Shown one piece after another: positions 1 to 12,674 of a stretch of 64,000 nt of DNA. Each line of letters begins with the position of its first letter. The stretch's first letter is position 1. The translations under genes and the position numbers were made by a program. The stretch is from Branchiostoma belcheri (Eukaryota; Chordata; Leptocardii; Amphioxiformes; Branchiostomatidae), in contig NW_017803912.1 of NCBI RefSeq assembly GCF_001625305.1, positions 62,001-126,000 on the forward strand, written 5' to 3'. Under the pieces are notes generated by a model. It was not told the DNA's origin, did no database searches, and saw only the letters and a list, made by a program, of their open reading frames with translations.

Positions 1-443
1 GACCTGCTTGCTGGTGCCCCCCTCCCAGCGTATCTCGGCCGAATGCCGACGTGGTCCCGCCAGAGGCGGTGAAGCTCGTCCTAGAACGGACACATTATTT
101 GACCAATGGATGTCCAAGCATTATTCAAGGAATTAAGGCTGCGTTGAAGAAACCCCACGTAGCAGTACTCTTTAAGTCGCTGACACGTAAAATTTGGTAT
201 TGCATATAAATAAAGAAATACATGTATCACCCTGTAATCCATGACCAAGTGAAGTCACATTGAAATCACATTGCGTTCAGACGCAAATCGCGATTCGGGA
301 AAACCGAATCGAAACCACCTCTAGAAGTGGTTTGGGATCGAGGCGCTTTCAATGTGATTTGGTGCGTTCAGATGGAGCCACTTGAAACCGGCTTCGGTAG
401 ACCACATGTAAAGTGCCTTGGGTGACTTCACATAAACACGGCC
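1..443 (+). mobile_element. MITE, family IV, left end off window
   Basis: Ends with CTTCACATAAACACGGCC. Reverse-complement match to 5268-5818, with the same GACGCAAATCGCGAT and GGCGGTGAAGCTCG blocks. Confidence 0.7.
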
Positions 444-660
444 TAATTCACTTTACGGTTCAAATCATTTTACTGCCATGTATAATCATTGCAGTGAATG
501 TCATAATGTATTACTTTCTCATTTAACTTTTTATCAAATTTTGATATGCTAAATGATTGAGAAAACATTAATGGAAATAAGATTTATGAGTGACGCCTAC
601 GGTTTTTATTGATTTTTTCTAAACGAGCGTTTTGTCAGTTGTGTCTGGACTACTGTGTTA

Positions 661-1069
661 GGCCACAGCAAGTAATTTTTATGGATGACATCAGCGCGCG
701 CATTAATTTTCGCCTTATTTGAAAAAAAAACAAGAAATTTTATTGCCTTCTGACAGTGGTCAACATGGCTAAAATTCGCAAAGATGTCTGTTGCCATGCC
801 GGGAAGTGGAAGGCAGATAACTATGAAGAGAGGAGACACGAAAAGGCTCTGAATTAATGTTTTGTTTCTTACTTTGATGCAATGATATGTGATGCTGGCT
901 ATGTATATGTGATGTTCCTACTGAATCAAAACCATTTGTACCATGATTGTGTCAAAATTTCAAAATGTAGGAACCTTGTTTTTTTTTGCCCGCCTTGTTT
1001 TTTTTCGCCCGCTCGCATTAGATCTGAAGTCTGCGGAGGATGTCATCCATAAATCTACTTGCTGTGGCC
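661..1069 (+). mobile_element. PIF/Harbinger-type MITE, family I
   Basis: Inverted ends GGCCACAGCAAGTAA with TTA on both sides. Contains the shared subterminal GGATGACATC/GATGTCATCC. TWA duplications and GGCC ends fit the PIF/Harbinger superfamily. Confidence 0.8.
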
Positions 1070-1284
1070 TTATCTTCAGAAAATAATTCGATGATGAACT
1101 GGCGATGTTGGTTGTTGTGAAGATAGGATCAGTATAACCTAACTAGGGTTTGTAGGACATACTGTAGGATATTACATAGGACGGTTCCATTTTAAGATGG
1201 GGGTGGTCGTGTTTCCTGGATGAGTTAAATGTCCTGTTAAAGCTGGCTGAAGTAGAATGAATTATTTCGATGTATTCATGTGGT

Positions 1285-1575
1285 GTTGAGAGTTAAAACT
1301 TTCAATCCAATACAAAAAATTCTCTCACCTAGAGCTTTCGACCAGTCACCCTGGTCTTGCTCAGTAGACTGACCCAGTGAGGCTTGTCACGTGGCTTCTT
1401 TGAAGTGTGACGTCAACACTGGGTCAAAGGTATCTTTTAGACAATGTCGACCCCCGTCGCGGTTCAGTGAAGAGTGATGGGCCCTGATGTATATAGCCTC
1501 CTTCACCCCTCTCAGGAAAAAATCTTGTTCACGTGTCCAAAAAAAAGTGTTGGATCGAAAGTTTTAACTCTCAAC
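1285..1575. mobile_element. Foldback MITE with GTTGAGAGTTAAAACTTTC ends
   Basis: Both ends carry the inverted repeat. The interior CACTGGGTCAAAGGTA is shared with 21578-21792, so the two are related families. Confidence 0.7.
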
Positions 1576-1996
1576 ATGTAATGTTAACTGCCAACACAGA
1601 TGAAATTTCATGTTAGTATTCCTGTGGTGCTCGTCAAACCCGAGAACACCTACACAACCGGATGCTCTGTTGTGACTTTAAGGCCATCTGCATGGTTCGA
1701 ATAATTTGTCCATAACGAGAAATTTAGGACAATTGATAACGCACTACGTGGAATTAAAGCGACTAATTACACTTCACCAATAATTTCCAGCAACAATTAA
1801 GTTAAACATTAATTATTAAGTAGAGTGCACGTGGGCCTGCTTCTGTTAACGGTGAACTAAAAGAGCTCATTGCGCTCCACGGACAAAGCATGTACTAGAA
1901 AGGTTTATTTTCCAAATGAGATATATAAAAGTATAATTATGTTGGCAGCCCACGGGCTGATTTGCACAGCAAAAACATTTTTCATGGAGGTAACAA

Positions 1997-2094
1997 TAGC
2001 CTGGCTACCAGACATATTTTACCTCCCGAGTCTATATCCTACTTGCGGAGAGGATATAGACTTGGGAGCTAAGATGGGTCTGGTGACCAGGCTA
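1997..2094. mobile_element. Tiny foldback element
   Basis: TAGCCTGGCTACCAGAC pairs with GTCTGGTGACCAGGCTA, and an inner pair CCCGAGTCTATATCC / GGATATAGACTTGGG gives an almost complete hairpin. Confidence 0.65.
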
Positions 2095-2314
2095 GGTTAA
2101 CAAATTGTTAGGACTGGGCTATTGAGGTAATTTTTTTGGTCCTGATAGACAGTGTGTATTGACGGATGTATCGCAGTAGCATGCTGTTTTTTTTTTACTT
2201 CAACATTTTATGACTAGACATGGTAACGGCACACTCAAGTTATATCAACTTATTTTATGCCGTTTTCGCTCCGCGGCATAGCTCGCGTCGCTCACCGAAA
2301 GTCTGGGAAGGAGG

Positions 2315-2388
2315 CTAATCCGTGGCATTTCAGGACACGAACCCGGGACCTCTTGGTTCCAAGTCGAGCACTCTGCCACACGACCCCA
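2315..2388 (-). mobile_element. tRNA-derived SINE fragment
   Basis: The minus strand shows the tRNA-like head with B-box GGTTCGTGTCC and TGGCAGAGTGCTCGACTTGG. Body missing. Confidence 0.6.
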
Positions 2389-2479
2389 CATGCTGTGTTG
2401 CTGATCTGTATATATATATGCAGACCCGTCCACGACATTTTCCATTGTACAAAAAAGCGAGAAGAAGTTGACCACTCTG

Positions 2480-2700
2480 TATAATAGCTCAGTAACTAGA
2501 ACACATTGTATTAACCTTTGTATTAGCCTTTGTATTAGCCTTGTATGTTTCTTATTTATGTATGTCTAAGTCAAGCAGTGTATCTTCTGTCTCCACTTTT
2601 CTATATACGTTTGTTATGCGTCTGTTACGTCTTGACCTGTACCTAGCCCGTCGCGGCATGAATGTACAATAAAGGTACTAGTATTTCATTTCAGTTTATT
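2480..2700 (+). mobile_element. Possible LINE 3' tail
   Basis: AT-rich sequence with repeated CCTTTGTATTAG units ending ATGAATGTACAATAAAGGTA, like a LINE 3' UTR. No coding remnant, so low certainty. Confidence 0.3.
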
Positions 2701-3060
2701 CAAGTCATGGCTCACGTCCACATTACTAATCATACTGACGTGAGTTAACGTGAGGGCAAGCTAGGTGAACACGTAGGCTTTTCAGATAGTCCGTTGAATA
2801 CAGGGCATCCATTTATGAAATACGAGTTAGAATACGTCTTGCAGGCCAATTAGACAACTAGGCATATACCAGTAATTCACCATAAACTGCTATTACGTAC
2901 AATTACTCTTACATTACATATAATAACAAATGATATTTTTAGAAGACGAGTACAAATCTATATTTTTCCCGACAATTTTGATTACTAACTATGAAGTATA
3001 AAATTCAACCGGTTCTAAAAATAAAACCATAAAGTTATGTTAGACATAAGCTTTTATACC

Positions 3061-3133
3061 TATCTTCTATTCTATTCCATTCTATTCTATTCTATTCTAT
3101 TCTATTCTATCCCATTCTATTCTATTCTATTTT
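3061..3133. repeat. (TTCTA)n microsatellite
   Basis: Pentanucleotide run with few interruptions. Confidence 0.9.
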
Positions 3134-3448
3134 AATGATATCCATTTCACATACCATCTAAATTGTGTAGAACATCTAGCTATTGATTGCTTTTCATTCT
3201 GAGTATTTTTGTAGCGATATGAAATATGTTCGGATGTTGAATTATCCTACCACATGTTTTCTGTGATTCCCACATTGTCGCTGATATTCCCAGTAACCCA
3301 CCGGACCCACTATAGTACTTAGTATTACTGGATCAGCCTTAAGTCGTATCCGTATATTGATATCACTCTAATCATTGCACAGTCATAGCTGTACATTACC
3401 AGATGTTTGATCTTGTAGCTTAAGGTATATTAGGCTTATAGCAAGTCT

Positions 3449-3717
3449 TTACTGCTATGGCACACTGTGAAAGATATCCGCCTTTTTGTAATACCGTACT
3501 TCTAATAGGGTTAACGTTACCAAGGGGGCCGTGATGAAATCCTGCTACTTTCCAAAGGAAAGTTAGTTTGTATAAAGCCCCTACCACTGTCTTTATTGCC
3601 GTAGCCCACTGTGAAAGATATCCACCTTTCTCTAATACCGCACTTCTAATAGGGTTAACGTTACCAAGGGGGCCGTGATGAAATCCTGCTACTTTCCAAA
3701 GGAAAGTTAGTTTGTTA
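3449..3717. repeat. Tandem duplication, period 144 bp
   Basis: CACTGTGAAAGATATCC occurs at 3463 and 3607 and the following ~110 bp are almost identical. Confidence 0.8.
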
Positions 3718-3747
3718 GATGCCCCTAGCTGACACGATCACACATCG

Positions 3748-4071
3748 TCAAATAACAGTAGCCGATGGCAGTTAGTGACAATACGGAGCCGGTGGTAACT
3801 CTGGAGGATGGCACCCAGGCTTCCGAAGCTCCACGACTCAAGAACTCAGTACATACGTACAGTGCCGATTCATAAATTCCGCAAAAAGTCAGCATGTGCC
3901 GGCTTGTCGAATACGTCGCTATGTAGTACCGCAAATTCACAATACCAGCTTTGTATTCCTGTGGTTTAGTAGCATTTTTATTTTTGGCCGGAATTCTTTT
4001 TTTATTCGCCCGCGCGCGCTGATTTAGGGGTCTTCAGAGGATGTCATCCATAAAATTAAGACAGTGTGGCC
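3748..4071. mobile_element. PIF/Harbinger-type MITE, family II, partial
   Basis: Right end with GATGTCATCCATAAAATTAA and GTGTGGCC. The interior GGTTTAGTAGCATTTTT is shared with the other family II copies. Left end lost. Confidence 0.65.
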
Positions 4072-4427
4072 TAATTAGACCAAACAAAAGTCGATCATCA
4101 CGTAGCGTCTTAAGAACCTTTGGGTTACGTGCATACCTGCACTCAGAGAAAAGAAAAAAAACTGTTATCGCAAGTGTTTTTAAATTACCCGACGGATCAG
4201 CTTCAGAATAAGACGATAGGTTTTATCCAAAATCTGTTACGCGCAACGTTTTAGAACGTTACATTTTCTTATCTCCGCATTCAAACTCTTTCTGACATTA
4301 TTTATCATTAGTCAGTAGATTGTGTGCATGTAAAACGATAATATCTATTAATTAAGGGGACTTCGAAACAAACCACATTTAATCCAATTGGGAAGTACGC
4401 GGGAGAAAAAAAATGATCTGTTTTTGA

Positions 4428-4806
4428 GGCCACAGCAAGTAAATTTTATGGATGACATTCTCAGCAGACTCCAAATCTAATGCGAGCGGGCAAAAAAAAC
4501 AAGGTTCCCACATTTTAGAATTTTTACTCAATTATGGTACAAATGGTTTTTATTCAGTGGGAACATCACATACACAAAGCCAGCATCACTGCATCAAAGT
4601 AAGAAACAAAACATTAAATCATAGCCTTTTCTTGTCTCCTCTCTTCATAGTTATCTGTATGTCATCCACCTTCCGGCATGGCAACAGACATATTTGCCCA
4701 TTTTCGGCATGTTGACCACTGTCAGAAGGCAACAAAATTTCTTGTTTTTTCGGGAGAAAATTAATGCGCGCGCTAATGTCATCCATAAAAATTACTTGCT
4801 GTGGCC
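4428..4806 (-). mobile_element. PIF/Harbinger-type MITE, family I, reversed
   Basis: Both ends present (GGCCACAGCAAGTAA and TTACTTGCTGTGGCC), with the interior in the opposite sense to the copy at 661. Confidence 0.8.
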
Positions 4807-5267
4807 TAAATTACATGTACAACATTTTTAACATCAATCATTTGAGGGTCGAATCAGGACAAGATTGTTGTTTCGTCTACAGAGAGCTGAATTATCAAGT
4901 GGATTAAGATATATATCATTTTGTTAATGAAGGCGACATGATAATGCTTCTTTAATGAGATGTATTCCACGTCGCTTTTGATGAAATCATTCTCAATATC
5001 AATTGGGCGATTCCATTTACGATGTGACGAGGGGTGAATGGTAAATTCAATCCATCTGCTTCTACGTGTATTTTGATTCAAATTCTTACATTCAACATTT
5101 TTATTACACTATACGTGTATCTTCCGTATAGGTGACCATTCAAATTTCATCCTGCCCAACAATAATTGTAATAAAATTCTAAAAATCCTACTGCCCCGAT
5201 AGGTTTAAAGCACCTGCTATTAATCGTTAGCTGGGGTTTCTAGGAAGAGGTCTACAGCTGAAATTTT

Positions 5268-5818
5268 GGCCGTGTTTAAGTGAAATCACCCAAGGCACTT
5301 TACATGTGGTTTCCCCCGAAGCCGGTTTCAAGTGGCTCCATCTGAACGCTCCAAATCACATTGAAAGCGCCTCGATCCCAAACCACCTCTAGAGGTGGTT
5401 TCGAATCGGTTTTCCCACATCGCGATTTGCGTCTGAACGCAATGTGATTTCAATGTAACTTCGCCTGGTCATGGATTACGGGGTGATATTTCATTATTTA
5501 TGCAATACCAACGTGGCAGCAACTTAAAGAGCAGTAATGGTCAAATAATGTGTCCGTCCTAGGGCGAGCTTCACCGCCTCTGGCGGGACCACGTCGGCAT
5601 TCGGCCGAGATACGCTGGGAGGGGGGCATCAGCAAGCAGGTCGTTGACCTCTGACATTAGTAACACGCTACCTTGTGTGTTTTGATCAAACAACAATAAA
5701 TGTAGCTCAGGCGAATTGTGATCGGACACGGTTTCAAAGGAATGTGCGGCACATGGACCAGATGTGAGGAATGCGAGTTACCCGAATCGCGGTTTGGGTG
5801 ACTTCACATGAACAAGGC
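5268..5818 (-). mobile_element. MITE, family IV, complete
   Basis: Inverted ends GGCCGTGTTTAAGTGAA and GACTTCACATGAACAAGGC, about 550 bp, opposite in sense to the copy at 1-443. Confidence 0.7.
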
Positions 5819-5998
5819 TTTTGATGACGAGGGGTTCTCGGAAAAGCCCTACGGGAGTTCGTCTTTTTCCATGTCAGGCTATCTACTACCGGTGTTCTGT
5901 TTTCGTTATAGTCTCTTAGTAATAGCATTAAACCCCTTCGGATATTACAGGATTTTCTTGTTACTTTGATAACAGGATGTTCCTTTATTCCTCCTTTA

Positions 5999-6397
5999 GG
6001 CCACACCGACTTGATTTCATGGATGACATCCTCTGAAGTTCCCAAACTAGTGCGCGCGGGCGAATAAAAAAATTCCGGCCAAAAATATAAAAAAAAGTGC
6101 TACTAAACCACAGGAATATAAAGCTGGTATGGTGAATTTAGGCAGTACACAGCGACGTATACGACAAGCTGGCATATGATGGCTTTTTGAGGAATTTATG
6201 AATCGGGACTGCACGTGTGTACTGAGGTCTTGAGTCGTAGCCTGGGTGCCCGGCTCCGTATTGTCGCTGACTACCATGGACGAACCCAGGCTTAGAGCCA
6301 GGCCAGAGCCTCGATGGAAGTGATCTCTCTTTTTTTTTTAGATTAGGCGAAAATCAACGCGCGCGGATGTCATCCATAAAATTAAGTCGGTGTGGCC
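5999..6397. mobile_element. PIF/Harbinger-type MITE, family II
   Basis: Ends GGCCACACCGACTTGATTT and TAAGTCGGTGTGGCC with the GGATGACATCC core. Confidence 0.75.
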
Positions 6398-6399
6398 TA

Positions 6400-6665
6400 A
6401 TGTAGGCTTGTATTGAGTAACGGCTGGGTAATCGACCCTGAATCCAGAGGTCCTCGGTTCGAATCCTGTAATGTCGCCGATCTTGTAAGCTTGGGATATG
6501 CACGACTTTCCTCACTCCACCCAGGTGTAAAATGGGTACCTGACTTCGGTTGGGGAGGTAGAAGACGGTGGAAGGAGAGGGGTGGGCTCCGCCTTTCAAT
6601 ACCGTGCCCTGGACACGGTCGATTACAACCCGTTGTCCCTACGACATAAAAAAGCCTACAAGACT
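6400..6665 (+). mobile_element. tRNA-derived SINE
   Basis: B-box GGTTCGAATCC at about 6457, followed by the shared CCGATCTTG body and CACTCCACCCAGGTG. Confidence 0.6.
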
Positions 6666-6669
6666 ACCT

Positions 6670-7260
6670 TTACTTACTGCCATTAATGACTTGTATTACT
6701 GCTATCCAGAACATTTTGATCCGTTAACATTTAAAATTTGAATCTAACCCCCAAAAGAAGGTGTAGCGGAGATTAATATATTCACCATTTTCAGAAATAC
6801 TAGAAAATATCTTTAACAGCTTTTATACGTTTTTATATTTTGAACGGTTTTTATCATTTTAAGCTCTAAAATGTTCAAACTTTTACACATATTGTGGCTG
6901 ACATTTTGAACCAAACTCCGTCGCAAAATGGTAGCAAGGTTTTTCAAAACTGTCATAATTTTCATAAATATTATTAGAAAATACCTTACGTACGATACGC
7001 TTTTAACATTTTAAACTTTCTGAATCATTTTTATAGTTTTTTGTAGTTTAGTTCTAAAACATCGAATAATTGTTTTTAAATTATAACTTTTAAGCTGTTA
7101 TGAATTATGATTTGAACCTTATTCTATACATAGGGTGGCACGTACGGATAGTATAGGTCACAGTCTTTGAAGGCATTTGAGTGTGAGAATATCCGAATGT
7201 CGGAAGATCTGAGTTAGCCATGCTCTTCATGATGACGCATTATGTAGGGCCAAGCAGGCC
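6670..7260. other. AT-rich intergenic, no gene
   Basis: Loose recurrences of TTTTAAAC and TTTTATA words but no defined unit or open frame. Confidence 0.5.
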
Positions 7261-7265
7261 TAGAC

Positions 7266-7617
7266 TTTTAAAAAGGCATCCGGTGCAGTTTTTAGGACTT
7301 TAAAATATCCTAGTCATTTATCTACATACTGAGTTGAAACCACACTATCTCAATGTATATTGACCCTCATGGAGCAAAAATACCCAACATTCTGACAGAA
7401 AATGGATACTGGAAGGTCCCTTGGCTGATTTCTAGGGTACCACCCATAAAATAAAGGACTCATCTTGGGGCTTGTTTCTGCAGTTTTAGATACCCAAAGT
7501 ATCAAATACTGATTGAAATGTGCTAATGTGAAGCAGTATGTGTCAATGTCATAAAGATTGCCTTATTCAGAATATTTCCAGTTTTGTTGCTCTTAAATCG
7601 CATTGAATGCCTTTAAA
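7266..7617. mobile_element. MITE with AAAGGCATCCxxTGCA ends
   Basis: Ends AAAAAGGCATCCGGTGCAG and CATTGAATGCCTTTAAA; related to 26689-27237 and to diverged sequence at 13090-13400. Confidence 0.55.
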
Positions 7618-7984
7618 GATCACTATGATATCGTCTTGCCCTTGACCTAAGAGAAAGGCGAAATCCGGCACGATCATACATTTGACCTCTTCCGTCCTCT
7701 CACGAAATGTCGATAAAATCTTCCTACCGCGGTATCTACTGCATTCATTGGTATTCTTGCATATCGTCGAATGATCCGGCGCGAGCTGGTTTTTGTCCCA
7801 GACGATATCCTATTACCGCCACACAAAGGTCCTAACGGAGCCGGGTTCCGCCTCATCAATTGGCAGGAGAAGGCTGCAGAAGGATAAAGATAAAGCCTTT
7901 GTCACACATAGCTTGGAATATAGCCTCCCCAACACTGCCGAACTAGTACTCACCCCAACTATGGTTAGGAGTAGGTGTGGGTAA

Positions 7985-8192
7985 TCTCCAAGCAGATCCC
8001 TCTCGGTGGCAAAAAAACAGTATCAAATTGGCCAGGCAGTATCCATTAGCCAGAGAAGGTTCGCGGCCACCGACGGGATCCCCTTTAACAGTAATAACAC
8101 CCCAACTATTGAACTGAAGTGTTAGTGGGGGTCAGGACAAAAAAACGACCATATATAAAAATGTAACGATCATTCCCCCACAACCTCTGCTT
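7985..8192. mobile_element. Foldback MITE with CTCCAAGCAGA ends
   Basis: Ends AATCTCCAAGCAGATCCC and CCTCTGCTTGGAGAG; interior ATTGGCCAGGCAGTATCC. Confidence 0.6.
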
Positions 8193-8203
8193 GGAGAGTA
8201 GGT

Positions 8204-8441
8204 GTGGGGTCGTGTGGCGTAGTGGCAGAGTGCTCGACTCGGAGCCAAGAGGTCCCGGGTTCGAGTCCAGACATGCCACCGATCTTGTGCCCTGCGAAAT
8301 GTACTTTACAGACTTTCCTCATTTCGCTCAGATATTGTATTGTATTGTCCCCTGTGTTGGTGGCGGCGTTGATATAAGTTGGAAAAACTTGTGTGTGCCG
8401 TCACCACGTCTTGTGATTACATGTTGGAATATTAAAAAAAA
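8204..8441 (+). mobile_element. tRNA-derived SINE
   Basis: A-box-like TGGCGTAGTGG, B-box GGTTCGAGTCC, the CACCGATCTTGTGCCC body and the ATTACATGTTGGAATA end. About 240 bp. Confidence 0.78.
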
Positions 8442-8676
8442 GGTCATCTGTGGTTGGCTGGTGTTCTGCAAGGTCGGCTACTGTTCGGCTGTGTGTGGAC
8501 GGGAGATTCGGCCATGGTTGGCTGGTGGTTGGCTGGTGTTCGGGAGTAGGTTGGGCTCTTGTTCTATCATGCTGCATCTAGAACCGAACTTTTATCTACA
8601 ACCCTGCATGCTTAGGCACGGTTCTGGATAGTCCACAATGATATTGTTTTCGAGCTTTTCAAAAGCACTACTATAT

Positions 8677-9138
8677 GGCAACACCGTCTTAATTTTATGG
8701 ACACATCAATGTCTACACACATGAAAAGAAGAAATTATCATATATATTAACCATATATGACATCCGCGCGAGCATTGATTTTCGCCTGTTCTCAAAAGAA
8801 AAAAAAAAAGATCACGTCCACCAAGGCTCTGGCCTGGCTCTAGGCCTGGGTAGCCCATGGTGGTTAGCGACAATACGGAGCCTGGCACTCAGGGTACCGA
8901 AGCTCCACGACTCAAGAACACGTACAGTGCCGATTCATAAATTCCGACAAAAGCCAGCATGTGCCGGTTTGTATACGTCGCTATGTACTGCCGCAAATTC
9001 ACAATACCTGCTTTGTATTCCTGTGGTTTAGTAGCATTTTTATTTTTGGCCGGATTTTTCTTTTTTTTTTTTTCGCCCGCCCGCACTCATCTGGGGGTCT
9101 TCAGAGGATGTCATCCATAAAATTAAGGCGGTGTGGCC
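8677..9138. mobile_element. PIF/Harbinger-type MITE, family II
   Basis: The left end is altered (GGCAACACCGTCTTAATTTT); the right end TTAAGGCGGTGTGGCC is clear. The interior is shared with 10402-10814. Confidence 0.7.
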
Positions 9139-9257
9139 TTAGTTTACATCCACTCCCACAGTCGCTCCCACCAGGATGGTACCCAGGCTGTGTGTTACGT
9201 GCGTTTTGCCATGCACGGGCGACTGTACGGGCGCATGTGGTATTTCCATATGTTAAA

Positions 9258-9423
9258 ATGATCTCCAAGCAGATCCTAGGGTGACAAAAGACAGTTCAAA
9301 TTGGCCAGGCAGTATCCATTCGCCCTTGGGTGGCGTATGGACCCTCTCTGGTGAGCGAATGGAAACTGTCTGGCCAATTTGATACTGTCTTTTGCCACCC
9401 TAGGATCTGCTTGGAGATTAGTG
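9258..9423. mobile_element. Foldback MITE, near-perfect hairpin
   Basis: GATCTCCAAGCAGATCCTAG pairs with CTAGGATCTGCTTGGAGAT and the pairing continues for most of the 166 bp. Confidence 0.7.
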
Positions 9424-9704
9424 CTATAAATCTCAGAGGCTGGCCTTGATTTTGGGGTGTAAGCGAAAAGATAAATGTACCTTAGAAAGGATATCATTTG
9501 TCAGTTTCTATAAGGGGGGTTCCTGTGCTTCTGGCCACATTTTGGGTTGAGGTAGAGGTCAGCATGTAGACACCCCCCCTCGCAGGCACACATATACACA
9601 TATTATAATTAATGATTATTAAATGTCACCATATGGCATTTTGCAACAGGTGTTGGTGTGGGGATGGCCCATTTTACGAACGGATTCGTGACTAAGCACA
9701 AATA

Positions 9705-9707
<3 letters not shown>

Positions 9708-9802
<95 letters not shown>

Positions 9803-9874
9803 ACACACACGTACACACACACGTACACACACGTACACACACACACACAAACACAAACACACACATACACACAC
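9708..9874. repeat. (CA)n microsatellite
   Basis: About 90 bp pure CA, then CGTACACACA variants. Confidence 0.95.
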
Positions 9875-10401
9875 AGTGAAGTTTAAAAAAAAACACGTCT
9901 TGTGGCTAGTAGTAGTAGTAGACAGAAATAGACCCAACTCGAGGTCAAGTATCATAATTGCAAATGCATAATTTCCCAAATCATCGTCTGATCTTCATTT
10001 GATTCATTTGTTGACTAGATTCTATACCCTGTTCAACTTGCTCATGACGAAACAACCCGACTTCGTGCACATGCCTATAACAAAGGATAGTTTGTCTAAA
10101 AAAAAAAAAACCAACCACCACTGGCTGATCCAACAAAACATGCCCCTTCTCAAAGACCTAACATGGTTCATTACTTTTTGTGCGTCACTGTTTCCCAACT
10201 TACGGAAGCTGTAAGTTCTATATCAAGCTCTCTGACAGGTTCTTTTGACCGGACGCATAGTTACTCTGTTACTGAACATCTAATCCAAACTTCAGACAAA
10301 GAAAATAGTGTTTGCTTTTCCTTTCTGGTCAGAGTACTTTTGTGAAGGGTGTCGTTAAGAAACTACCGATTCAAGTAGAATGCGTCATTATGTACGTGTA
10401 A

Positions 10402-10814
10402 GGCCACACTGATTTAATTTTATGGATGACATTCGCGCGCGCATTGATTTTCGTCTGTTCTCAAAAAAAAAAAAAAAAAGATCACGTTCTCCGAGGCTCT
10501 GGCTTGGCTCTAGGCCTGGACACTTAGCGACAATACGGAGCCGGCGGTAACTCGGGCACCCAGGCTGCCGAAGCTCCACGACTCAAGATCTCAGTACATA
10601 CGTACAGTGCTATATCATAAATTCCGCAAAAAACAAGCATGTGTAGGCTTGTCGTATACGTCGCTATGTACTGCCGCAAATTCACAATACAAGCTTTGTA
10701 TTCCTGTGGTTTAGTAGCATTTCTATTTTTGGCCGGAATTTTTTTTATTCGCCCGCGCGCACTAGTTTGGGGGTCTTCAGCGGATGTCATCCATAAAATT
10801 AAGTCGGTGTGGCC
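10402..10814. mobile_element. PIF/Harbinger-type MITE, family II
   Basis: Flanked by TAA on both sides, with ends GGCCACACTGATTTAATTTT and TTAAGTCGGTGTGGCC. Confidence 0.78.
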
Positions 10815-11164
10815 TAAATGAGGTCATGGGAAAGTTAAGTCAAGAGCACAGGGTGTATTTTGCACTCTTGCGTATAAAAAATATCGTTGATTTTTATTTA
10901 TAGGAATGAGCTTTCAAAAACACGCCGTTACACTGAAAGCGTTATGACGTCAGAGATATGACATGTCGGTGTAATATTTTGGAGGTCACCTTGGTGATGA
11001 CTGGCAGAAATGTTAAATAAAAGTTATGGATCCTCTTATGAAGTTACAGTTTTTCATGAATGTTTTTTTCTAAATCACGCAATGGGTTTATAAATAGTTT
11101 TATTTTAGGTGGGAATGATTACTAGTGATATGCGTCCGGCGGCCGGATACACGTACACAAGAAA

Positions 11165-11456
11165 AGAAAGAAAGATCTCCCGTGCTCTTATGCAGAGCGG
11201 GTGGTGCCCATATCCATTTCTGTAGCCCTTGGGCGACACACAGTTGTGCAAGGCACTACAGCAGGGGCCTAGTCCGCTGGTAGTGCTGTGTGTTTGACCT
11301 TCCCAGATCCTTTCTCTTATGTGCTGAGTGCTAAGCAGAGAAAGAAGTGTGTACCATTTTAAAAGTCTTTGGTATGACCCGGCCGGGGTTTGAACTCACG
11401 ACCTCCCGGTTACAAAGCGAGTACTCTACCAATTGAGCTATTGCACCGGTGACACA
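11165..11456 (-). mobile_element. tRNA-derived SINE, second family
   Basis: The minus strand: TAGCTCAATTGGTAGAGTAC, GGTCGTGAGTTCAAACC, CGGCCGGGTCATACCAAAGA, then a long body ending near GGGCACCACCCGCTCTGC. Confidence 0.72.
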
Positions 11457-11699
11457 GTCACACACACGTACATACACCTGCGCAAATGTATTGAGTTTCA
11501 AGAACACTTCTTGACAGACGATTATGTATTTAGTAGAGGCACTTGTTGCATGGGAATAACGTATTGCTATTTACCAGGTAAATAAAAGACATAGAGTCCT
11601 TTATATTTGTTGAAAAGGCTGTCAAAGTTAGGGACTGTACGATATTTACCGGGGGGGGGGGAGGAAGCTAGCGAAAAAAGCCCCCCAAAAAGGAAAAAA

Positions 11700-12071
11700 A
11701 AGCCCCTGTCACACATTCACGACCTTCGAATTTTCCATGTTTGGCTGAGCTCTCTGACCAGATTTAGGTCACGCCTACCTTTCCATAGGAATCGAAACGA
11801 ATTTGTGTTAAATTGGAGTCAAATTCAGTCAAAAAACACTGTCCGAACACTGCTGACTTACTCTCGGATGGTTAGCTGTTTCAAAATGTTTAAAGATGGA
11901 AGGTTCGGCCATGGTTGGCAGGTGTTCGGGAGTAGGTCGGGGCGTGGTTCGCAGTCAAATGTGACGTATCGAAAGGTAGTCGTGGCCTAAATCTAGTCAG
12001 ACTGCAGCAGAAACTTCAGCCAACCTTGGTTGGCTGGTGTTTGGGGGAAAGTTTCAATGTATGCCAGGGAC
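11700..12071. repeat. Dispersed repeat with CTGTCACACATTC
   Basis: Shares CCTGTCACACATTCACGACC, GGTTGGCTGGTGTT and related blocks with 13400-13560, 27240-27620, 38290-38350 and 45750-45930. Probably an old MITE family. Confidence 0.45.
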
Positions 12072-12142
12072 TTAAGCTACGTATACATTTATTTGGCAAC
12101 CTATACTTTACCTTACATTTAACGTAGGTCGTATAGAAACTA

Positions 12143-12674
12143 AAGCCTCGGTCACAACCCGCCGTACGTGCTTTTTGTCCGTACGTTTTTGGGAGGCTAC
12201 GTCTGCTACGTTTTTTTCTGAAAACGTGGGGAAGGAGTGGCGTCGACGCACGTCACTCGCACGACTGTGCAAGGTGTAAGAGTGTGGTCTGCACGACACG
12301 TCTGGCCGTGAGCGGTTGCGTGCATCGTACGTTGCGCAAGTGGTAAGTGAGTTGTACGTCGTGCTTACAACGTACGATCTCTGTGCGATTGCAACTTTAC
12401 CGTAAGGAGGCCGTACTCTTACGTGCTTCTTCCGTACGGCACGTACGGAGCACGCGCGTCGCTCGTAATCGCACGCACGGGTGGTGAATCCGTTGACCGC
12501 ACGTAGAAAAAGTTTTACATGCACCTAACGTTCTACGGCGTGTCTGCGTGCTCCCAAATCCGTAGGATTCCGTACGGAGGTGGTACTCACCACGCACGGA
12601 TGCCCCGCGTTTGCCCACGTTTTTGCACGTAGACAGCACGCAGAAGCACGTACGGCGGGTTGTGACCGAGGCTT
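12143..12674. mobile_element. MITE with AAGCCTCGGTCACAACC ends, rich in ACGT
   Basis: Inverted ends of over 30 bp, TA on both sides, and an interior saturated with CGTACG/ACGT words. No protein-coding pattern. Confidence 0.75.

Noticed and set aside
1-5818. Possible single 5.8-kb transposon bounded by the inverted family IV copies
   Set aside because: Each end is itself a MITE of about 550 bp with its own inverted termini, and the space between holds unrelated MITEs and no transposase.
9619-9979. Cys/Val and Thr/His repeat open frames
   Set aside because: Translation of a (CA)n microsatellite.
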